Shown here: positions 21,593 to 31,623 of the stretch, in pieces
How the letters are laid out: the number at the start of each line of letters is the position of its first letter
Numbering within the stretch: the first letter of the stretch is position 1
Source: Rhodothermales bacterium
GTDB taxonomy: Bacteria; Bacteroidota; Rhodothermia; Rhodothermales; UBA10348
Direction of reading: 5' to 3'
Length of the DNA stretch: 54,550 bases
Assembly: GCA_040221055.1 (NCBI GenBank)
Contig: JAVJVN010000006.1
Coordinates: 1-54,550 of the forward strand
Notes under the pieces: model-generated
The model's input: only the letters and a program-made list of their open reading frames with translations
Database searches by the model: none
Told to the model about the DNA's origin: nothing
Made by a program: the position numbers and the translations under genes

Positions 21593-22207
21593 ATGAACCT
21601 GCGGCACGTACTTCTGGTAACGCTCCTTCTGGCCGGGTGCAGCGACGCACCCACCATCCGCCCCATGATTGGCGGCGAAGTGGACGACTTCGAGGACGGC
21701 GATCCATACAGCCTCCTCGGCACGACGTGGACGGCTGTTGCGGACGGGGGCGAAACCACGGCCACCATTTTCGTTGACTCGCAGAATCCCCACCCGGGTT
21801 CCGTGTACCACCTGACGGTGGGCGGGCAGCGTCCCCTCGGCAGCGCGGGCAACCAGGTCTCCGGTGTACGCCTGCCCATGGGCGCCGAAGGGACGGCCGC
21901 CGATGTATCCACGTTCGATGGCCTGGAGCTGTCCATGCGCGGATCCATGGGTACCTTCATCGTCCAACTGGGTACCGCCTCCGTCTCGGACTTCGATTAT
22001 TTCAACGCCTACATCGTGGCCTCCGACGAATGGACCACGTTCCAACTCCCTTTCTCCAAGTTCAATCAGGAAGGATTCGGCAAGCGCGTAACCTTCACGG
22101 GTGAGGACGTAACGCACATAGCCGTCTTCAGCGGAAATGAAGGACCCTACGACATCGCCATCGACGACATCCGCTTCTACCGAGCGGAAGACCCGGATCA
22201 GGACTGA
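21593..22207 (+). CDS. CIA30/galactose-binding-like lipoprotein
   Basis: This 204-residue lipoprotein has a signal ending LLLAGCSDAP (lipobox Cys about residue 16). The mature part resembles the CIA30/CBM11-like beta-sandwich: VDDFEDGDPYSLLGTTWTAV near the N-terminus, DVSTFDGLELSMRGSMGTFI in the middle, and ISIDDI-like YDIAIDDIRFYR at the end. Such domains bind carbohydrates or act as scaffolds. It is probably exposed in the periplasm or on the outer membrane. The ABC exporter genes begin 31 bases downstream. Confidence 0.65.
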   Translation: MNLRHVLLVTLLLAGCSDAPTIRPMIGGEVDDFEDGDPYSLLGTTWTAVADGGETTATIFVDSQNPHPGSVYHLTVGGQRPLGSAGNQVSGVRLPMGAEGTAADVSTFDGLELSMRGSMGTFIVQLGTASVSDFDYFNAYIVASDEWTTFQLPFSKFNQEGFGKRVTFTGEDVTHIAVFSGNEGPYDIAIDDIRFYRAEDPDQD

Positions 22208-22238
22208 TCGCCCCCAACGAATCACCCCAGACTGAATC

Positions 22239-23198
22239 ATGCACACCCTCGACGTCCAAGGCGTCCGCAAGCAGTACGACACCGTGCTGGCGGTCGACAA
22301 TGTGAGCTTCAAGGCCGAGCCGGGGCGCATCCTCGGGCTCCTGGGGCCGAACGGCGCCGGAAAAAGCTCGACCATCCGGATGATCACCTACATCACCATT
22401 CCGGATGAAGGTCGCATCCTTTTCGGTAATGAACCGGTCAGCCCCCGCACGCAGGCCATCATGGGGTATCTGCCGGAAGAGCGTGGCCTGTATCCGAAGA
22501 TGAAAGTGGCCGAGCAGCTGGTCTATTTCGGGGAGCTGAAGGGGCTTTCGCGGGCCGATGCCAAGCGGAAGGCGGCCTACTGGCTGGACCGGTTCGGCGC
22601 GCGCGACTGGGTGAACAAGCCCACGAGCGACCTGTCGAAGGGCATGCAGCAGAAAATCCAGTTCATTGCGACCATCCTGCATGACCCGAAACTGCTCATC
22701 CTGGACGAACCGTTCGGCGGCCTGGACCCCATCAACGCCGACCTGCTGCAGTCCATCATCATGGAATTGAAGGACGACGGGCGGACCATCCTGTTTGCCA
22801 GCCACCGCATGGAACAGGTGGAGCAGTTGTGCGACGACATCTGCCTGGTATCGAAGGGCCAGATCGTGCTGTCGGGGCCGCTGAACGAGGTCAAGCGCCG
22901 GTTCGGCCGGAACACCGTCGAGATCGATTTTGAAGGCACCCCTGATTTCGTGGATGCACTCCACGGCGTCCGGGTCACCCAGCGCAGTTCGCGCCACGTG
23001 CAACTGCAGCTCGGGGAAGGATCCGATCCTGCGGCCATCCTGCAGGCCGCCATTGCCGGGACGGACGAGCTCATCCGATTCGAGCGCATGGAACTCCCCA
23101 TGCGGGAAATATTCGTCAAGGCCGTAACCGAGGAGCAGGGAGCGGCGGCCGCTGCCGAAGCCGGCGCGGACGTCCAAACCGTTGGAGGTGCCAAATGA
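22239..23198 (+). CDS. ABC transporter ATP-binding protein, NatA type
   Basis: The 319-residue ATPase has Walker A GPNGAGKSSTIRM, Q-loop region GYLPEERGLYPKMKV, signature LSKGMQQK, Walker B LLILDEPFGGLDP and H-loop FASHRMEQVE. The C-terminal about 90 residues are the DUF4162-like extension of Nat/drug-export ATPases. It powers the ABC-2 permease encoded next, whose start overlaps its stop by four bases (ATGA). The order and subunit types match NatAB-like exporters of sodium ions or small molecules; the substrate is not evident. Confidence 0.92.
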   Translation: MHTLDVQGVRKQYDTVLAVDNVSFKAEPGRILGLLGPNGAGKSSTIRMITYITIPDEGRILFGNEPVSPRTQAIMGYLPEERGLYPKMKVAEQLVYFGELKGLSRADAKRKAAYWLDRFGARDWVNKPTSDLSKGMQQKIQFIATILHDPKLLILDEPFGGLDPINADLLQSIIMELKDDGRTILFASHRMEQVEQLCDDICLVSKGQIVLSGPLNEVKRRFGRNTVEIDFEGTPDFVDALHGVRVTQRSSRHVQLQLGEGSDPAAILQAAIAGTDELIRFERMELPMREIFVKAVTEEQGAAAAAEAGADVQTVGGAK

Positions 23199-24475
23199 AC
23201 CGGATTTCTGTCATTGCCCGCAACGAATTCGTGACCCGGATCCGCACCAAGGGATTCATCATCACGACGCTCCTGGGTCCCATCATCCTGATCGGGTTCT
23301 TCGTGGTCATCGGCATTGTGTCGGTGAAATCGCTGACACCGGACCGCAGCGAAATTGCCGTACTGGATCCCGGCGCGCGGCTCGTGGACCGGCTTGAGAA
23401 CGACATGATTTCCTTCATGCCCGTCGACGTGCCGGAGGATTCCGCGCGGGCGGCCGTCCTCGCGGGCCAGTGGGACGGGTACCTCGTGGTGCCGGAGGAC
23501 GTGAGCACGGGCGGGACGCTCCGCTACTACACCACGTCCGGAGGCGGGTCCATCTTTTCGTCCGACCTGCGCAATACGGTCGTGGCGGCCGTTCGGGCGC
23601 TGCGCGTGGAAGAACAGCAGGTGGAGGCGGATGTGTACGAGTCCATCATGGCCAATGTGGCCTTTGACACGGTGCAGCTCACCGACACGGGCGAGGACCG
23701 GGGCAATACGGCGGCCTTCATGGTAGTCGGCTTTTTCATGGGCTTCCTCATCTACATGGCCATGCTCATCTATGGGTCGGTGGTCATGCAGGGGGTCATG
23801 CAGGAAAAGACCAACCGGGTCGTGGAAATCATCGTGTCCTCCGTCAAACCGTTCGACCTGCTGCTCGGCAAGGTCCTGGGCATCGGCGCGATGGGATTGC
23901 TGCAGATGACGTTCTGGGCCATCCTGATTGCCGCCGGCACGTTCTTCTCGGGAGCTGTCATCAGCCTGTTCGTGGATCCGGCGTCCTTGCAACTGCCCGC
24001 GACGGCATCGACCGACGAGGTCCTGGCCGCCATGGACTTCACCGTACCGGCCATCGGCGCCGACCTGTTCGTCTGGTTCGTGCTGTATTTCCTTGGAGGA
24101 TACATGCTCTACGCCACGCTTTTCGCGGCCATCGGCTCGGCGGTCGAGTCGCAGCAGGATGCGCAGGGGCTGACCATTCCGGTGATGATGCCCATCATCA
24201 TGTCCATCGTCTTCATCCAACCGGTCATTGAGGCGCCTGACTCCACGCTGGCGACGGTCCTCTCGCTCATTCCGCTGACGTCGCCCATCCCCATGGTCGT
24301 GCGGATAGCCGTGACCGATGTGCCGCTGTGGGAGATCGCCCTGTCGTACGGATTGCTCGTCGTAGCCATCCTGGGCGCGGTCTGGATTGGTGCCCGGATA
24401 TACCGCGTGGGCATCCTGATGTACGGGAAGAAGGCCACTTATCGGGACATAGCGCGTTGGATACGGCAGTCGTAA
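23195..24475 (+). CDS. ABC-2 type permease, NatB-like
   Basis: The 426-residue permease begins MNRISVIARNEFVTRIRTKG, a typical NatB start, with a first helix at about 20-42. A large extracytoplasmic domain follows (about 45-175), then five or so helices: AFMVVGFFMGFLIYMAMLIY, the GLLQMTFWAILIAAGTFF region, FVWFVLYFLGGYMLYATLFA, VMMPIIMSIVFIQPVI and the last near 385-405. The QEKTNRVVEIIVSSVKPFDL loop is characteristic of this family. It works with the ATPase just upstream. Confidence 0.92.
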   Translation: MNRISVIARNEFVTRIRTKGFIITTLLGPIILIGFFVVIGIVSVKSLTPDRSEIAVLDPGARLVDRLENDMISFMPVDVPEDSARAAVLAGQWDGYLVVPEDVSTGGTLRYYTTSGGGSIFSSDLRNTVVAAVRALRVEEQQVEADVYESIMANVAFDTVQLTDTGEDRGNTAAFMVVGFFMGFLIYMAMLIYGSVVMQGVMQEKTNRVVEIIVSSVKPFDLLLGKVLGIGAMGLLQMTFWAILIAAGTFFSGAVISLFVDPASLQLPATASTDEVLAAMDFTVPAIGADLFVWFVLYFLGGYMLYATLFAAIGSAVESQQDAQGLTIPVMMPIIMSIVFIQPVIEAPDSTLATVLSLIPLTSPIPMVVRIAVTDVPLWEIALSYGLLVVAILGAVWIGARIYRVGILMYGKKATYRDIARWIRQS

Positions 24476-24493
24476 CGCCGTACCCTGTCGTAC

Positions 24494-27400
24494 ATGCTCC
24501 GCAACCTCTTTGCTTCCATCCCGCAGCAGGCCGCCATCCGTCTCGTGATGTTGACGGCCCTCGCGTGCGTGGTGGCGCTGCCGGCGGAAGCGCAGTATTT
24601 CCGGTACGGCAAGAACAAGGTGCACAGTGAGGACCGGACGTGGTTCTACCTGCAGAGCCGGCACTTCACGGTGTACTGGCACGACGGCAACGAGGACCTG
24701 GCCGATTTCACCATCCGGGCCGCCGAGGACGCCTATGTCCAGGTCTCCCGCCTCTTCGATTTCCGTCCGACGCGGACCATTCCCATCATCCTGTACGAGG
24801 ACCACGGGGAGTTCGCCGTCACGAATGCCGTGGACCTGCCCACGTACACGGACGGCATTGGCGGCGTCACGGAACTCTTCAAGAACCGGATAGCCCTTCC
24901 CTTCACCGGCGACATGCGGGATTTCCGGCGGGTGCTGCACCACGAAATCGTGCACGCCATGCTGAACGAGTATTTCTACGACGGGACCATCCAGACGTTG
25001 ATTTCGGGCGGGCCGACCGTCCGCCTTCCACTCTGGTTCAACGAAGGTCTGGCTGAATATGCCGCCCTCGGTTGGGATACCCAGTCGGACATGTTCGTCC
25101 GGGAAGCGGTGCTGTCCGGGCACCTCGCGGACATCCGCAGGCTGTCCGGGTACTTTGCCTACCGGGGTGGCCAGGGCGTCTGGGACTATGTGGCGGAGCA
25201 GTACGGCCAGGAGAAGATTGCCGAGATCCTGCGCCGCGTAAAGACACTGCGCAACGTGGACCAGGCCTTCGAGCGCTCCATCGGCATGAATCTCGATGAG
25301 CTCAGCGCACGCTGGCACCGGGCCCTCCGGGAAATCCATTTCCCTGAAGTCACGGCGCGCGAAAGCATGGCCGATCTCGGCCGCGCCCTCATCACGCGGG
25401 AGCACGGGTTCTACAATGTCAGTCCCGCACTGTCCCCGCTGGGCGACCGGATGGTCTACATCACCACCACGCAGGGACTGTTCGACATCTACCTGACGAA
25501 CACCGGCGGCGAGGCCGAGCCCGTGCGACTGATTGCCGGACAGACGTCCCGGGACTTCGAGGCGCTGCCCGTACTCACGCCCGGATTGTCGTGGGCGCCC
25601 GATGCGCGGCGCGTGGCCGCCGCCGTACGCCGCGGCAGCGTCGAGAGCGTGGCCATCCTGGATGTGCGCACCGGCCAGCGCCGACACATCGACGTCCCGG
25701 CCGTGCAGCAAATCCTGAGCCTGGACTGGAGCCCGGACGGATCCCGCCTGGCCCTCAGCGCCAGTACCGGGCAGCAGAGTGACATTTTCGTGCTGGACCT
25801 GGCCACGGAAACCCTGTCGGCCGTCACCGACGACGTGTTCAGCGACCACGAACCGACGTGGCAGCCGGACAGCCGGGGCCTCGTGTTCCATTCAGACCGG
25901 GGAGAGCCCGCGTTCGACCGGTTCAACCTTTTCCTGATCGACCTCGACTCGACGGATCGCATCCGCCGGCTCACCGATCATCCGACCTGGGACAGTTGGA
26001 GCGCGCGGTTCGGCGCATCCGTCCACGAACTGTACTACCTGTCGGATGCGAACGGCATCCCCAACATCCACATCATGGACCTCGAAACCGGCCGGTCGCG
26101 GCCCGTCACGGACCTGGACGTGGGCGTCATGCAACTCGCCGTATCCGGGGATGGTCGTACGCTGGCCGCGGTAGCGCTGCGCGAGGGCGTGCCGTCCATC
26201 CATATCGTGCGGGACCTCGCGCCCCGACGCCTGGCCGCCCCCCGGCCGAATGTATGGGCGCAGCGGGTGGAGCCGCCGGCTCCACCCGTACCGGGAGCGC
26301 CTGTAATAAACGATTCCGCCCAGATGTCCCCGGCCCTTGCCCTCGCCAACGAGACCGCCCGCACCCAGAATCCATTCCTTCGGGATATCCTGGACGGGCG
26401 GCCGTACGTGCGCGGACGGGACCGGGTGGCCCTGCTCGCGGGAGGGGCGCTCCTGCCCGAAGAGGCACCCCGTACGCCGCCCCCGCCGCCGGATTCCCTG
26501 TTCGGCGGGGTCACGGTGGACTTCGAAACCCTGCGCAATCACGGCCGGATTCCGCCCTCGGCCGACGTGCAGGCGCTCGGCGAGCCGGCGGCCGACGGGG
26601 CCCACGTGGATTCGACCGGGCGCTATGTGCCGCGCCGGTACAAACTGCGTTTCACGCCGGACATCGTCTACGGCGCGGCCGGCTACGATCCGCTCTACGG
26701 CGTGCAGGGCGTCACCCAGATGATGTTCAGCGACATGCTGGGCGACCACCGGTTCATGGTGGCCACGAACCTGCTGCTGGACCTGCGCAATTCGGACTAC
26801 CTGATTTCCTACGACTATCTGCCGCGGCGCCTGGACTGGTCCACGTCGCTCTTCCACGTGTCCCGGCTGCTGGCCGATTTCGAGCGCACGAATCCCACCT
26901 ACTACCGGTACCGGCAGTACGGCGCGCGCCTGGCCGTGCGGTTTCCGTTCGACAAATTCCATCGGCTGGATGCCGAAGTCGGTGTGGTGGGCGTCAGTCA
27001 GGCGGATATCACGGACGTGGCGCGCCCCACCCGGTCCCGGACCCTCCTCATTCCGCGCATTACCTTCACGCGGGACAACGCCGTGCCCGGATTCCTGTAT
27101 CCGGTGGGCGGGTCCCGGTTCGCCATGGCGCTCTCGGGCAGTCCCGTGGCCCTGTCCAGCGACCGGATCCGGTTCGGCACCGTCCTGATGGATGCCCGGA
27201 CGTACCTGTCGGCCGCCGGCAACCGGCTGGTCTGGGCGTTCCGCGTATCGGGCGCTGCTTCGTTCGGCCCGCATCCCCAGGTGTTCTACACGTCCGGCGT
27301 CCAGAACTGGATAAACCGGGATTTCGATGACGTGAACGGCTTCCCGATTTCGGATGTATCGGACTTCGTGTTTGCCACGCCCATGTCCCCGCTCCGCGGA

Positions 27401-27700
27401 TTCGACATCAACGCAGCCAACGGATCGTACTTCGCGCTGGCCAACGCAGAATTCCGCTTTCCGCTGGCGGGCGACGTGGTGCTGTTTCCGCGCATTGAAG
27501 GGTTGGTTTTTGTGGATGCGGGCTCCGTCTGGGGGGGACGGACCACCACCGCAGCCCTGGATGACATCCTGGCCGGGACCGGCTTCGGTGTGCGAACCCT
27601 GTTCCTGGGATGGCCCGTCCGGCTCGACTTCGCCTGGCCCTTCGACGGCACCGAGTTCGGCGATCGGCGGACCTACATATCGGTCGGGTTGGATTTCTGA
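24494..27700 (+). CDS. Peptidase MA-like/TolB propeller/outer-membrane barrel fusion
   Basis: This 1068-residue exported protein has a signal peptide ending ALPAEAQ. Three parts follow. First is a gluzincin-like peptidase domain (about 35-290) with HHEIVHAMLNEY and, downstream, GLAEYAAL, giving HExxH plus a possible third-ligand Glu. Second is a PD40/TolB-like propeller (about 300-600) with blades such as LDWSPDGSRLAL and PDSRGLVFHSDRGEP. Third is a C-terminal region ending YISVGLDF, with aromatic beta-strands typical of BamA/surface-antigen-type barrels. A Pro-rich linker separates propeller and barrel. It probably sits in the outer membrane with the peptidase in the periplasm. Related proteins occur in Bacteroidota; their role is unknown. 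Confidence 0.82.
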   Translation: MLRNLFASIPQQAAIRLVMLTALACVVALPAEAQYFRYGKNKVHSEDRTWFYLQSRHFTVYWHDGNEDLADFTIRAAEDAYVQVSRLFDFRPTRTIPIILYEDHGEFAVTNAVDLPTYTDGIGGVTELFKNRIALPFTGDMRDFRRVLHHEIVHAMLNEYFYDGTIQTLISGGPTVRLPLWFNEGLAEYAALGWDTQSDMFVREAVLSGHLADIRRLSGYFAYRGGQGVWDYVAEQYGQEKIAEILRRVKTLRNVDQAFERSIGMNLDELSARWHRALREIHFPEVTARESMADLGRALITREHGFYNVSPALSPLGDRMVYITTTQGLFDIYLTNTGGEAEPVRLIAGQTSRDFEALPVLTPGLSWAPDARRVAAAVRRGSVESVAILDVRTGQRRHIDVPAVQQILSLDWSPDGSRLALSASTGQQSDIFVLDLATETLSAVTDDVFSDHEPTWQPDSRGLVFHSDRGEPAFDRFNLFLIDLDSTDRIRRLTDHPTWDSWSARFGASVHELYYLSDANGIPNIHIMDLETGRSRPVTDLDVGVMQLAVSGDGRTLAAVALREGVPSIHIVRDLAPRRLAAPRPNVWAQRVEPPAPPVPGAPVINDSAQMSPALALANETARTQNPFLRDILDGRPYVRGRDRVALLAGGALLPEEAPRTPPPPPDSLFGGVTVDFETLRNHGRIPPSADVQALGEPAADGAHVDSTGRYVPRRYKLRFTPDIVYGAAGYDPLYGVQGVTQMMFSDMLGDHRFMVATNLLLDLRNSDYLISYDYLPRRLDWSTSLFHVSRLLADFERTNPTYYRYRQYGARLAVRFPFDKFHRLDAEVGVVGVSQADITDVARPTRSRTLLIPRITFTRDNAVPGFLYPVGGSRFAMALSGSPVALSSDRIRFGTVLMDARTYLSAAGNRLVWAFRVSGAASFGPHPQVFYTSGVQNWINRDFDDVNGFPISDVSDFVFATPMSPLRGFDINAANGSYFALANAEFRFPLAGDVVLFPRIEGLVFVDAGSVWGGRTTTAALDDILAGTGFGVRTLFLGWPVRLDFAWPFDGTEFGDRRTYISVGLDF

Positions 27701-27725
27701 TCGGGGCCTGGGCGCCAAGTGAGGT

Positions 27726-27786
27726 CCTGTGGATTCAGTTTTGGTGAAAACACTGCAGGACGGGCAACAAGCCCTTCTCCCACAGG
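27726..27786 (+). other. Potential three-way-junction RNA leader before tig
   Basis: CCTGTGG (27726-27732) pairs with CCACAGG (27780-27786), enclosing two hairpins: GTTTT-GGTG-AAAAC (27738-27751) and GGGC-AACAA-GCCC (27762-27774). Together they can form a three-way junction about 50 bases before the trigger factor start. The individual stems are short and could occur by chance; regulation of tig is only a suggestion. Confidence 0.3.
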
Positions 27787-27836
27787 TATTTCAGCGATTA
27801 CCGTCCACCGCCTCTTTTCCGAGCCACCCCACGCGC

Positions 27837-29138
27837 ATGCAGACCGAAATCAAGAACCTGTCCGACGTCGAGCTCCAGCTCGAAATCACCGCCACCTTCG
27901 ATGACATGAAGGAAGACCTGGAGAAGGCACTTCGGGCCCAGCGCACGCGGACGACCATGAAGGGCTTCCGGCCGGGCAAGGTCCCCACGTCCATGGTGCA
28001 GAAAATCTACGGAAAGGCCCTGGCCTACGGCGTGGCAGAGGATCTGGTGCAGCGAACGTTCCAGGAGGAAGTGCTCAAGGACGGCAAATACGATGTGCTC
28101 GGGCAGCCGACCATCACCGACCTGGAATTCGACTACGATACCAAAGGCAACCTGACGGCCACCGTCGGTTTCGGCATCCGCCCGACGTTCGAACTGCAGG
28201 ACATGTCGAAGACGGAAATCCGCCGCCTGGTGCACACGGTCGAGGACGACGAAATCGAGAAGGAAGTCCAGGCCATGCTGGAGTCCCGCGCCGAGTTCTT
28301 CCCTGAGGAAGGTCCGGCCACCAAGACCTCCTACGTGGTCGTGGACCTGGAGCGCGTGGACGAGAAGGGCGAGACGGTCGAAGGCAGCCGCCAGGAATCG
28401 GTCCCCTTCCTGCTGTCGGACGAGAACCTCATGCCGGCCCTGCGCAAGGGCCTCACGGGCGCCAAGGAAGGCGAGACGGTGGACGTGAAATTCCCTGCCC
28501 ACGACTCGGACGAGGAGCGCTCCTACAAGATGACCGTCAAGGAAGTCAAGCGCCGCGAACTTCCGGAGCTGACGGACGAACTGGCCAAGGAGCTCACCAA
28601 CGAGCAGCTGGAAACGGCCGACGCGCTGCGTGCGGAAATCCGCAAACAGGTGGAAGGCGGCTGGAAGAAGCGCCAGACCGAGATGTTCGAATCGGACGTG
28701 GTCGAGGCCCTGATTGCCAAGCATGATTTCCTCATTCCGGCCTCGGTCGTGGAAATGTACCAGGATGCCTACGTCAAGGAGCTGAAGAGCCGGCAGAAGG
28801 ACGACAAGCTGCCCGCCGGATTCGACGTGGATGCCTACAAGGAGTCGCGTCGCGAGGAAGCCGAGGATCAGGCCCGCTGGATGTTCATCCGCGATGCCAT
28901 CATTGCGAAGCACAACCTCGAGGTCAGCGACGAGCAGATGGACGCCCACTACGCGCAGATGGCCGAAGAGGGCGGCTTCCCGGCCGAGATGATGAAGCAG
29001 TACTACCAGTCCATGCCGCAGATGCTGCAGAACGTGCAGGAGCGCATGCTGTCGGAGCAGGTGTTCAACACACTGGCTTCCGAAATGAAGGTCACGGAAG
29101 TGGATCTGGAAACGTACCGCAAGAAGGCGGAGAAGTAG
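27837..29138 (+). CDS. tig: Trigger factor (ribosome-associated chaperone)
   Basis: Trigger factor binds nascent chains at the ribosome exit tunnel and has peptidyl-prolyl isomerase activity. The start is ATG 27837 ([20 protein letters not shown]), giving 433 residues. The ribosome-binding signature [13 protein letters not shown] lies near residue 42, a central domain with [16 protein letters not shown] is the FKBP-like PPIase, and the acidic, helical C-terminal chaperone domain ends in [13 protein letters not shown]. An upstream in-frame ATG would add a poorly conserved extension. clpP follows 97 bases downstream, the usual tig-clpP order. Confidence 0.95.
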   Translation: MQTEIKNLSDVELQLEITATFDDMKEDLEKALRAQRTRTTMKGFRPGKVPTSMVQKIYGKALAYGVAEDLVQRTFQEEVLKDGKYDVLGQPTITDLEFDYDTKGNLTATVGFGIRPTFELQDMSKTEIRRLVHTVEDDEIEKEVQAMLESRAEFFPEEGPATKTSYVVVDLERVDEKGETVEGSRQESVPFLLSDENLMPALRKGLTGAKEGETVDVKFPAHDSDEERSYKMTVKEVKRRELPELTDELAKELTNEQLETADALRAEIRKQVEGGWKKRQTEMFESDVVEALIAKHDFLIPASVVEMYQDAYVKELKSRQKDDKLPAGFDVDAYKESRREEAEDQARWMFIRDAIIAKHNLEVSDEQMDAHYAQMAEEGGFPAEMMKQYYQSMPQMLQNVQERMLSEQVFNTLASEMKVTEVDLETYRKKAEK

Positions 29139-29235
29139 CCACCGCGCACGCGCGTCGCGGCGCGGAACCCGCCCGGACCGGGAAGGGTTTGCAGGACACC
29201 TCACTTCGCAGGGCACTCCACAAATCCACGGTTCC

Positions 29236-29931
29236 ATGGTCGACGATTTCCTGAAGTTCAGCCGCAGCCTCGGCAAACTCCCTTCCGACATTTACTCGGG
29301 CCCGTCCCGTGACGGCCAGATGAGCACGCTCGTGCCCATGGTCGTCGAGCAGTCCAGCCGTGGCGAGCGCGCGTACGACATCTTCAGCCGTTTGCTGAAG
29401 GAGCGGATTATCATGCTCGGATCGGGCATCAACGATGCCGTAGCCAACCTCATGGTCGCCCAGCTCCTGTACCTGACGAGCGAGGACCCGGACCGGGACA
29501 TCAACATCTACATCAACTCGCCGGGTGGTTCCATAGACAGCGGTCTCGCCATCTACGACACCATGCAGTACATCCAGCCCAAAGTCTCGACCATCTGTGT
29601 CGGACTTGCGGCATCCATGGGCTCGGTCCTCCTGGCGGCCGGCGCGAACGGCAAGCGCGCGGCGCTGCCCAACTCGCGCATCATGATCCATCAGCCCTGG
29701 ATGGGCGGCGTGCAGGGCCAGGCATCGGACATCGAAATCCATGCCCGCGAAATCCTGAAGATGAAGCAGGTACTCTACCAGATCCTGGCCGACCACTCGG
29801 GACAGACGCCCGAGCGGATTGAATCCGACGGCGACCGCGATCACTGGATGAGCGCAGCCGAAGCCAAGAACTACGGCCTCATTGACAACGTCCTGACGCC
29901 GGGTACCAACACCCAGAAGAAGGCGGAGTAG
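29236..29931 (+). CDS. clpP: ATP-dependent Clp protease proteolytic subunit
   Basis: ClpP forms the tetradecameric serine protease chamber fed by ClpX or ClpA/C. The protein has 231 residues, with an N-terminal extension before [20 protein letters not shown]. The catalytic Ser is in [10 protein letters not shown], the His in [11 protein letters not shown], and the Asp in [16 protein letters not shown]. It follows tig, but clpX, the common next gene, is replaced by a convergent DinB-type gene. Confidence 0.96.
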   Translation: MVDDFLKFSRSLGKLPSDIYSGPSRDGQMSTLVPMVVEQSSRGERAYDIFSRLLKERIIMLGSGINDAVANLMVAQLLYLTSEDPDRDINIYINSPGGSIDSGLAIYDTMQYIQPKVSTICVGLAASMGSVLLAAGANGKRAALPNSRIMIHQPWMGGVQGQASDIEIHAREILKMKQVLYQILADHSGQTPERIESDGDRDHWMSAAEAKNYGLIDNVLTPGTNTQKKAE

Positions 29932-29964
29932 CCAGAGGGTGTCGCGCGCGTGAGCCCGGTCTGA

Positions 29965-30438
29965 TCAGTCCCCGGCGGCGGTCAGAACGGCTTTCAAATG
30001 ATGCTCCAGGTGGTCCGTGTAATCCACGACCAGCGCCAGCAACGTCATGGGCGGGTAGGTGCCTATCCGGCATTCCTTGTCGGCAGCGGCATCCGGAAGA
30101 TGCGCCATGACGCGGGCGAGGGTCTGGTTGTACAGCGTCCACAGCGTCACCAGGTGGTCCCAGTCCATGTCCTGCCAGGCGGCCAGTTCCACGGACCGGT
30201 TCTGGTCGTACTGGGGAAACCGGAAGGGCCCATCGGCGAAGGGCGCCCGTACGAAGCGCTGATGATTGTTCGATGCGCTGTCCACGAGATGCCCCATGAT
30301 CTCCAGTCGGGACCATTTTCCGGGAGCTGGCCGATGCGCCGCGGTCTCGTCATCGATGTCCCGGAGGAGCGGGGTGGTCTGGCGGATGACGGCGGAAAGC
30401 CGCTCGGATTGCTCGCGGAACGTGGTGGTTTCGGACAT
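29965..30438 (-). CDS. DinB/YfiT-like four-helix protein
   Basis: The 157-residue protein (MSETTTFREQSERLSAVIRQ) matches DinB_2-type proteins. It has PGKWSRLEIMGHLVDSASNN with a first His, a middle helix with YNQTLARVMAHLPD, and the C-terminal VVDYTDHLEHHLKAVL supplying further His ligands. DinB-like proteins bind a divalent metal and include thiol-dependent transferases such as bacillithiol S-transferases; the substrate here is unknown. It is convergent with clpP and downstream of the EamA gene on the minus strand. Confidence 0.82.
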   Translation of the reverse strand: MSETTTFREQSERLSAVIRQTTPLLRDIDDETAAHRPAPGKWSRLEIMGHLVDSASNNHQRFVRAPFADGPFRFPQYDQNRSVELAAWQDMDWDHLVTLWTLYNQTLARVMAHLPDAAADKECRIGTYPPMTLLALVVDYTDHLEHHLKAVLTAAGD

Positions 30439-30463
30439 GGGTTTCCGGGATCGGGTTCGTTGA

Positions 30464-31372
30464 TCAGGTTTCGGATTGGAGGAGCGGGTCTACGCGGGCT
30501 CGGCGGTCGCGCCCGAAATACACGATGAGGGCTACCGCCGAGGTCAGGATGCACATGGCCAGGCCAGTGCGGGGTGTCAATGTCTCCGACGCCAGCCACC
30601 AACCCAGCAGGACCGCGACGACCGGGTTAACGAAGGCATAGGATGCGACCTGCTTCGACGGCACGTGCTTCAGCAGCCAGACGTAGGCCGAGTAGCCCAC
30701 GAGGGAGCCGAACACCACCAGATACGCCCAGCTCAGGAACGACCGGGCGGTGACGTCGGTGGGCGAGAATCCGCTCCATTCCCCCCAAGCGGCCGATACC
30801 ACCGCCAGGAAGAGGCCGGCCCCGATCATCTGGGCGGCCGCGGACATGAGCGGATCCTGGGGCATGGTGCTGCGCTTGCTCTGCATGGACCCGATGGACC
30901 AGGACGCCGAGCCGAAGAGCACGGCCAGGACGCCGATACCGGCCGCCCCGGAGCGCAGATCGGGGCCGGCCAGGATGCCGATGCCGATGGCGCCCAGCAC
31001 CAGGCCGAGCACCACCTGCCAGACGGGCGCGCCCCCGTTGAAAAACTTCCAGTCAATGAGCACCATCCAGAACGGGACGGTCGTGACGACGAGGGCTATC
31101 ACCCCCGACGCCACATGCTGCTCGGCCCAGGCCACCGCGCCCGTACCCACGCCCAGGCTCAACGCCCCCACCCAGAAGGCATGCAGGACCGGCGCCCGGA
31201 GTGGCGGGGGCGTGCCCCTGAGCCGCAGCCCCCCATACAGGATGGCCCCCGCCACGCCGAACCGGAGGGCCAGCATCATGAACGGCGGCAAGGTCTCGAT
31301 GGCGAACGCAATCGAAATGTAGGTGGACCCCCAGATGACGTAGACCGCCAGGAAGGCCAGGAGTTTTTTCAT
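30464..31372 (-). CDS. EamA/DMT family transporter
   Basis: ATG 31372 gives 302 residues starting MKKLLAFLAVYVIWGSTYIS; two earlier in-frame ATG codons would add a hydrophilic tail and are less likely. Ten hydrophobic helices form two EamA repeats: WGSTYISIAFAIETLPPFMM marks the first, and SWAYLVVFGSLVGYSAYVWL with ASYAFVNPVVAVLLGWWLAS the second. Such carriers export amino acids or other metabolites across the inner membrane. The DinB-like gene follows after 25 bases. Confidence 0.9.
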   Translation of the reverse strand: MKKLLAFLAVYVIWGSTYISIAFAIETLPPFMMLALRFGVAGAILYGGLRLRGTPPPLRAPVLHAFWVGALSLGVGTGAVAWAEQHVASGVIALVVTTVPFWMVLIDWKFFNGGAPVWQVVLGLVLGAIGIGILAGPDLRSGAAGIGVLAVLFGSASWSIGSMQSKRSTMPQDPLMSAAAQMIGAGLFLAVVSAAWGEWSGFSPTDVTARSFLSWAYLVVFGSLVGYSAYVWLLKHVPSKQVASYAFVNPVVAVLLGWWLASETLTPRTGLAMCILTSAVALIVYFGRDRRARVDPLLQSET

Positions 31373-31623
31373 GAGCGACGGCGTGTCAAGCATGAAGGGA
31401 AAGCATGGATCGGGGTCCGGATGGGAGTTCAATGCCCATCATGACATTAGTTTCACTCACGATCCTGATGCACGTTTTCAGTCTGGCTCAGGGTGAAGTG
31501 TTCGTGGAGCCTTGTTGCGTCGAAACCCGGCATTTCCGTTTCCGTGTTTGTGTGGATTACGGACTCGCGCCGGGCTGCCATCGAGTCTACCCTTTCACCC
31601 CCGACCCTTCTGGTCATCCGCTC

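Noticed and set aside
22577-25891. Open frame of about 1100 codons on the minus strand.
   Set aside because: It is antisense to three well-supported plus-strand genes (ABC ATPase, permease, peptidase fusion) and has the low-complexity composition of a shadow frame.
31373-31623. Divergent region between the EamA transporter and the T9SS cargo searched for a riboswitch.
   Set aside because: No recognisable aptamer or terminator; only short open frames without coding character.
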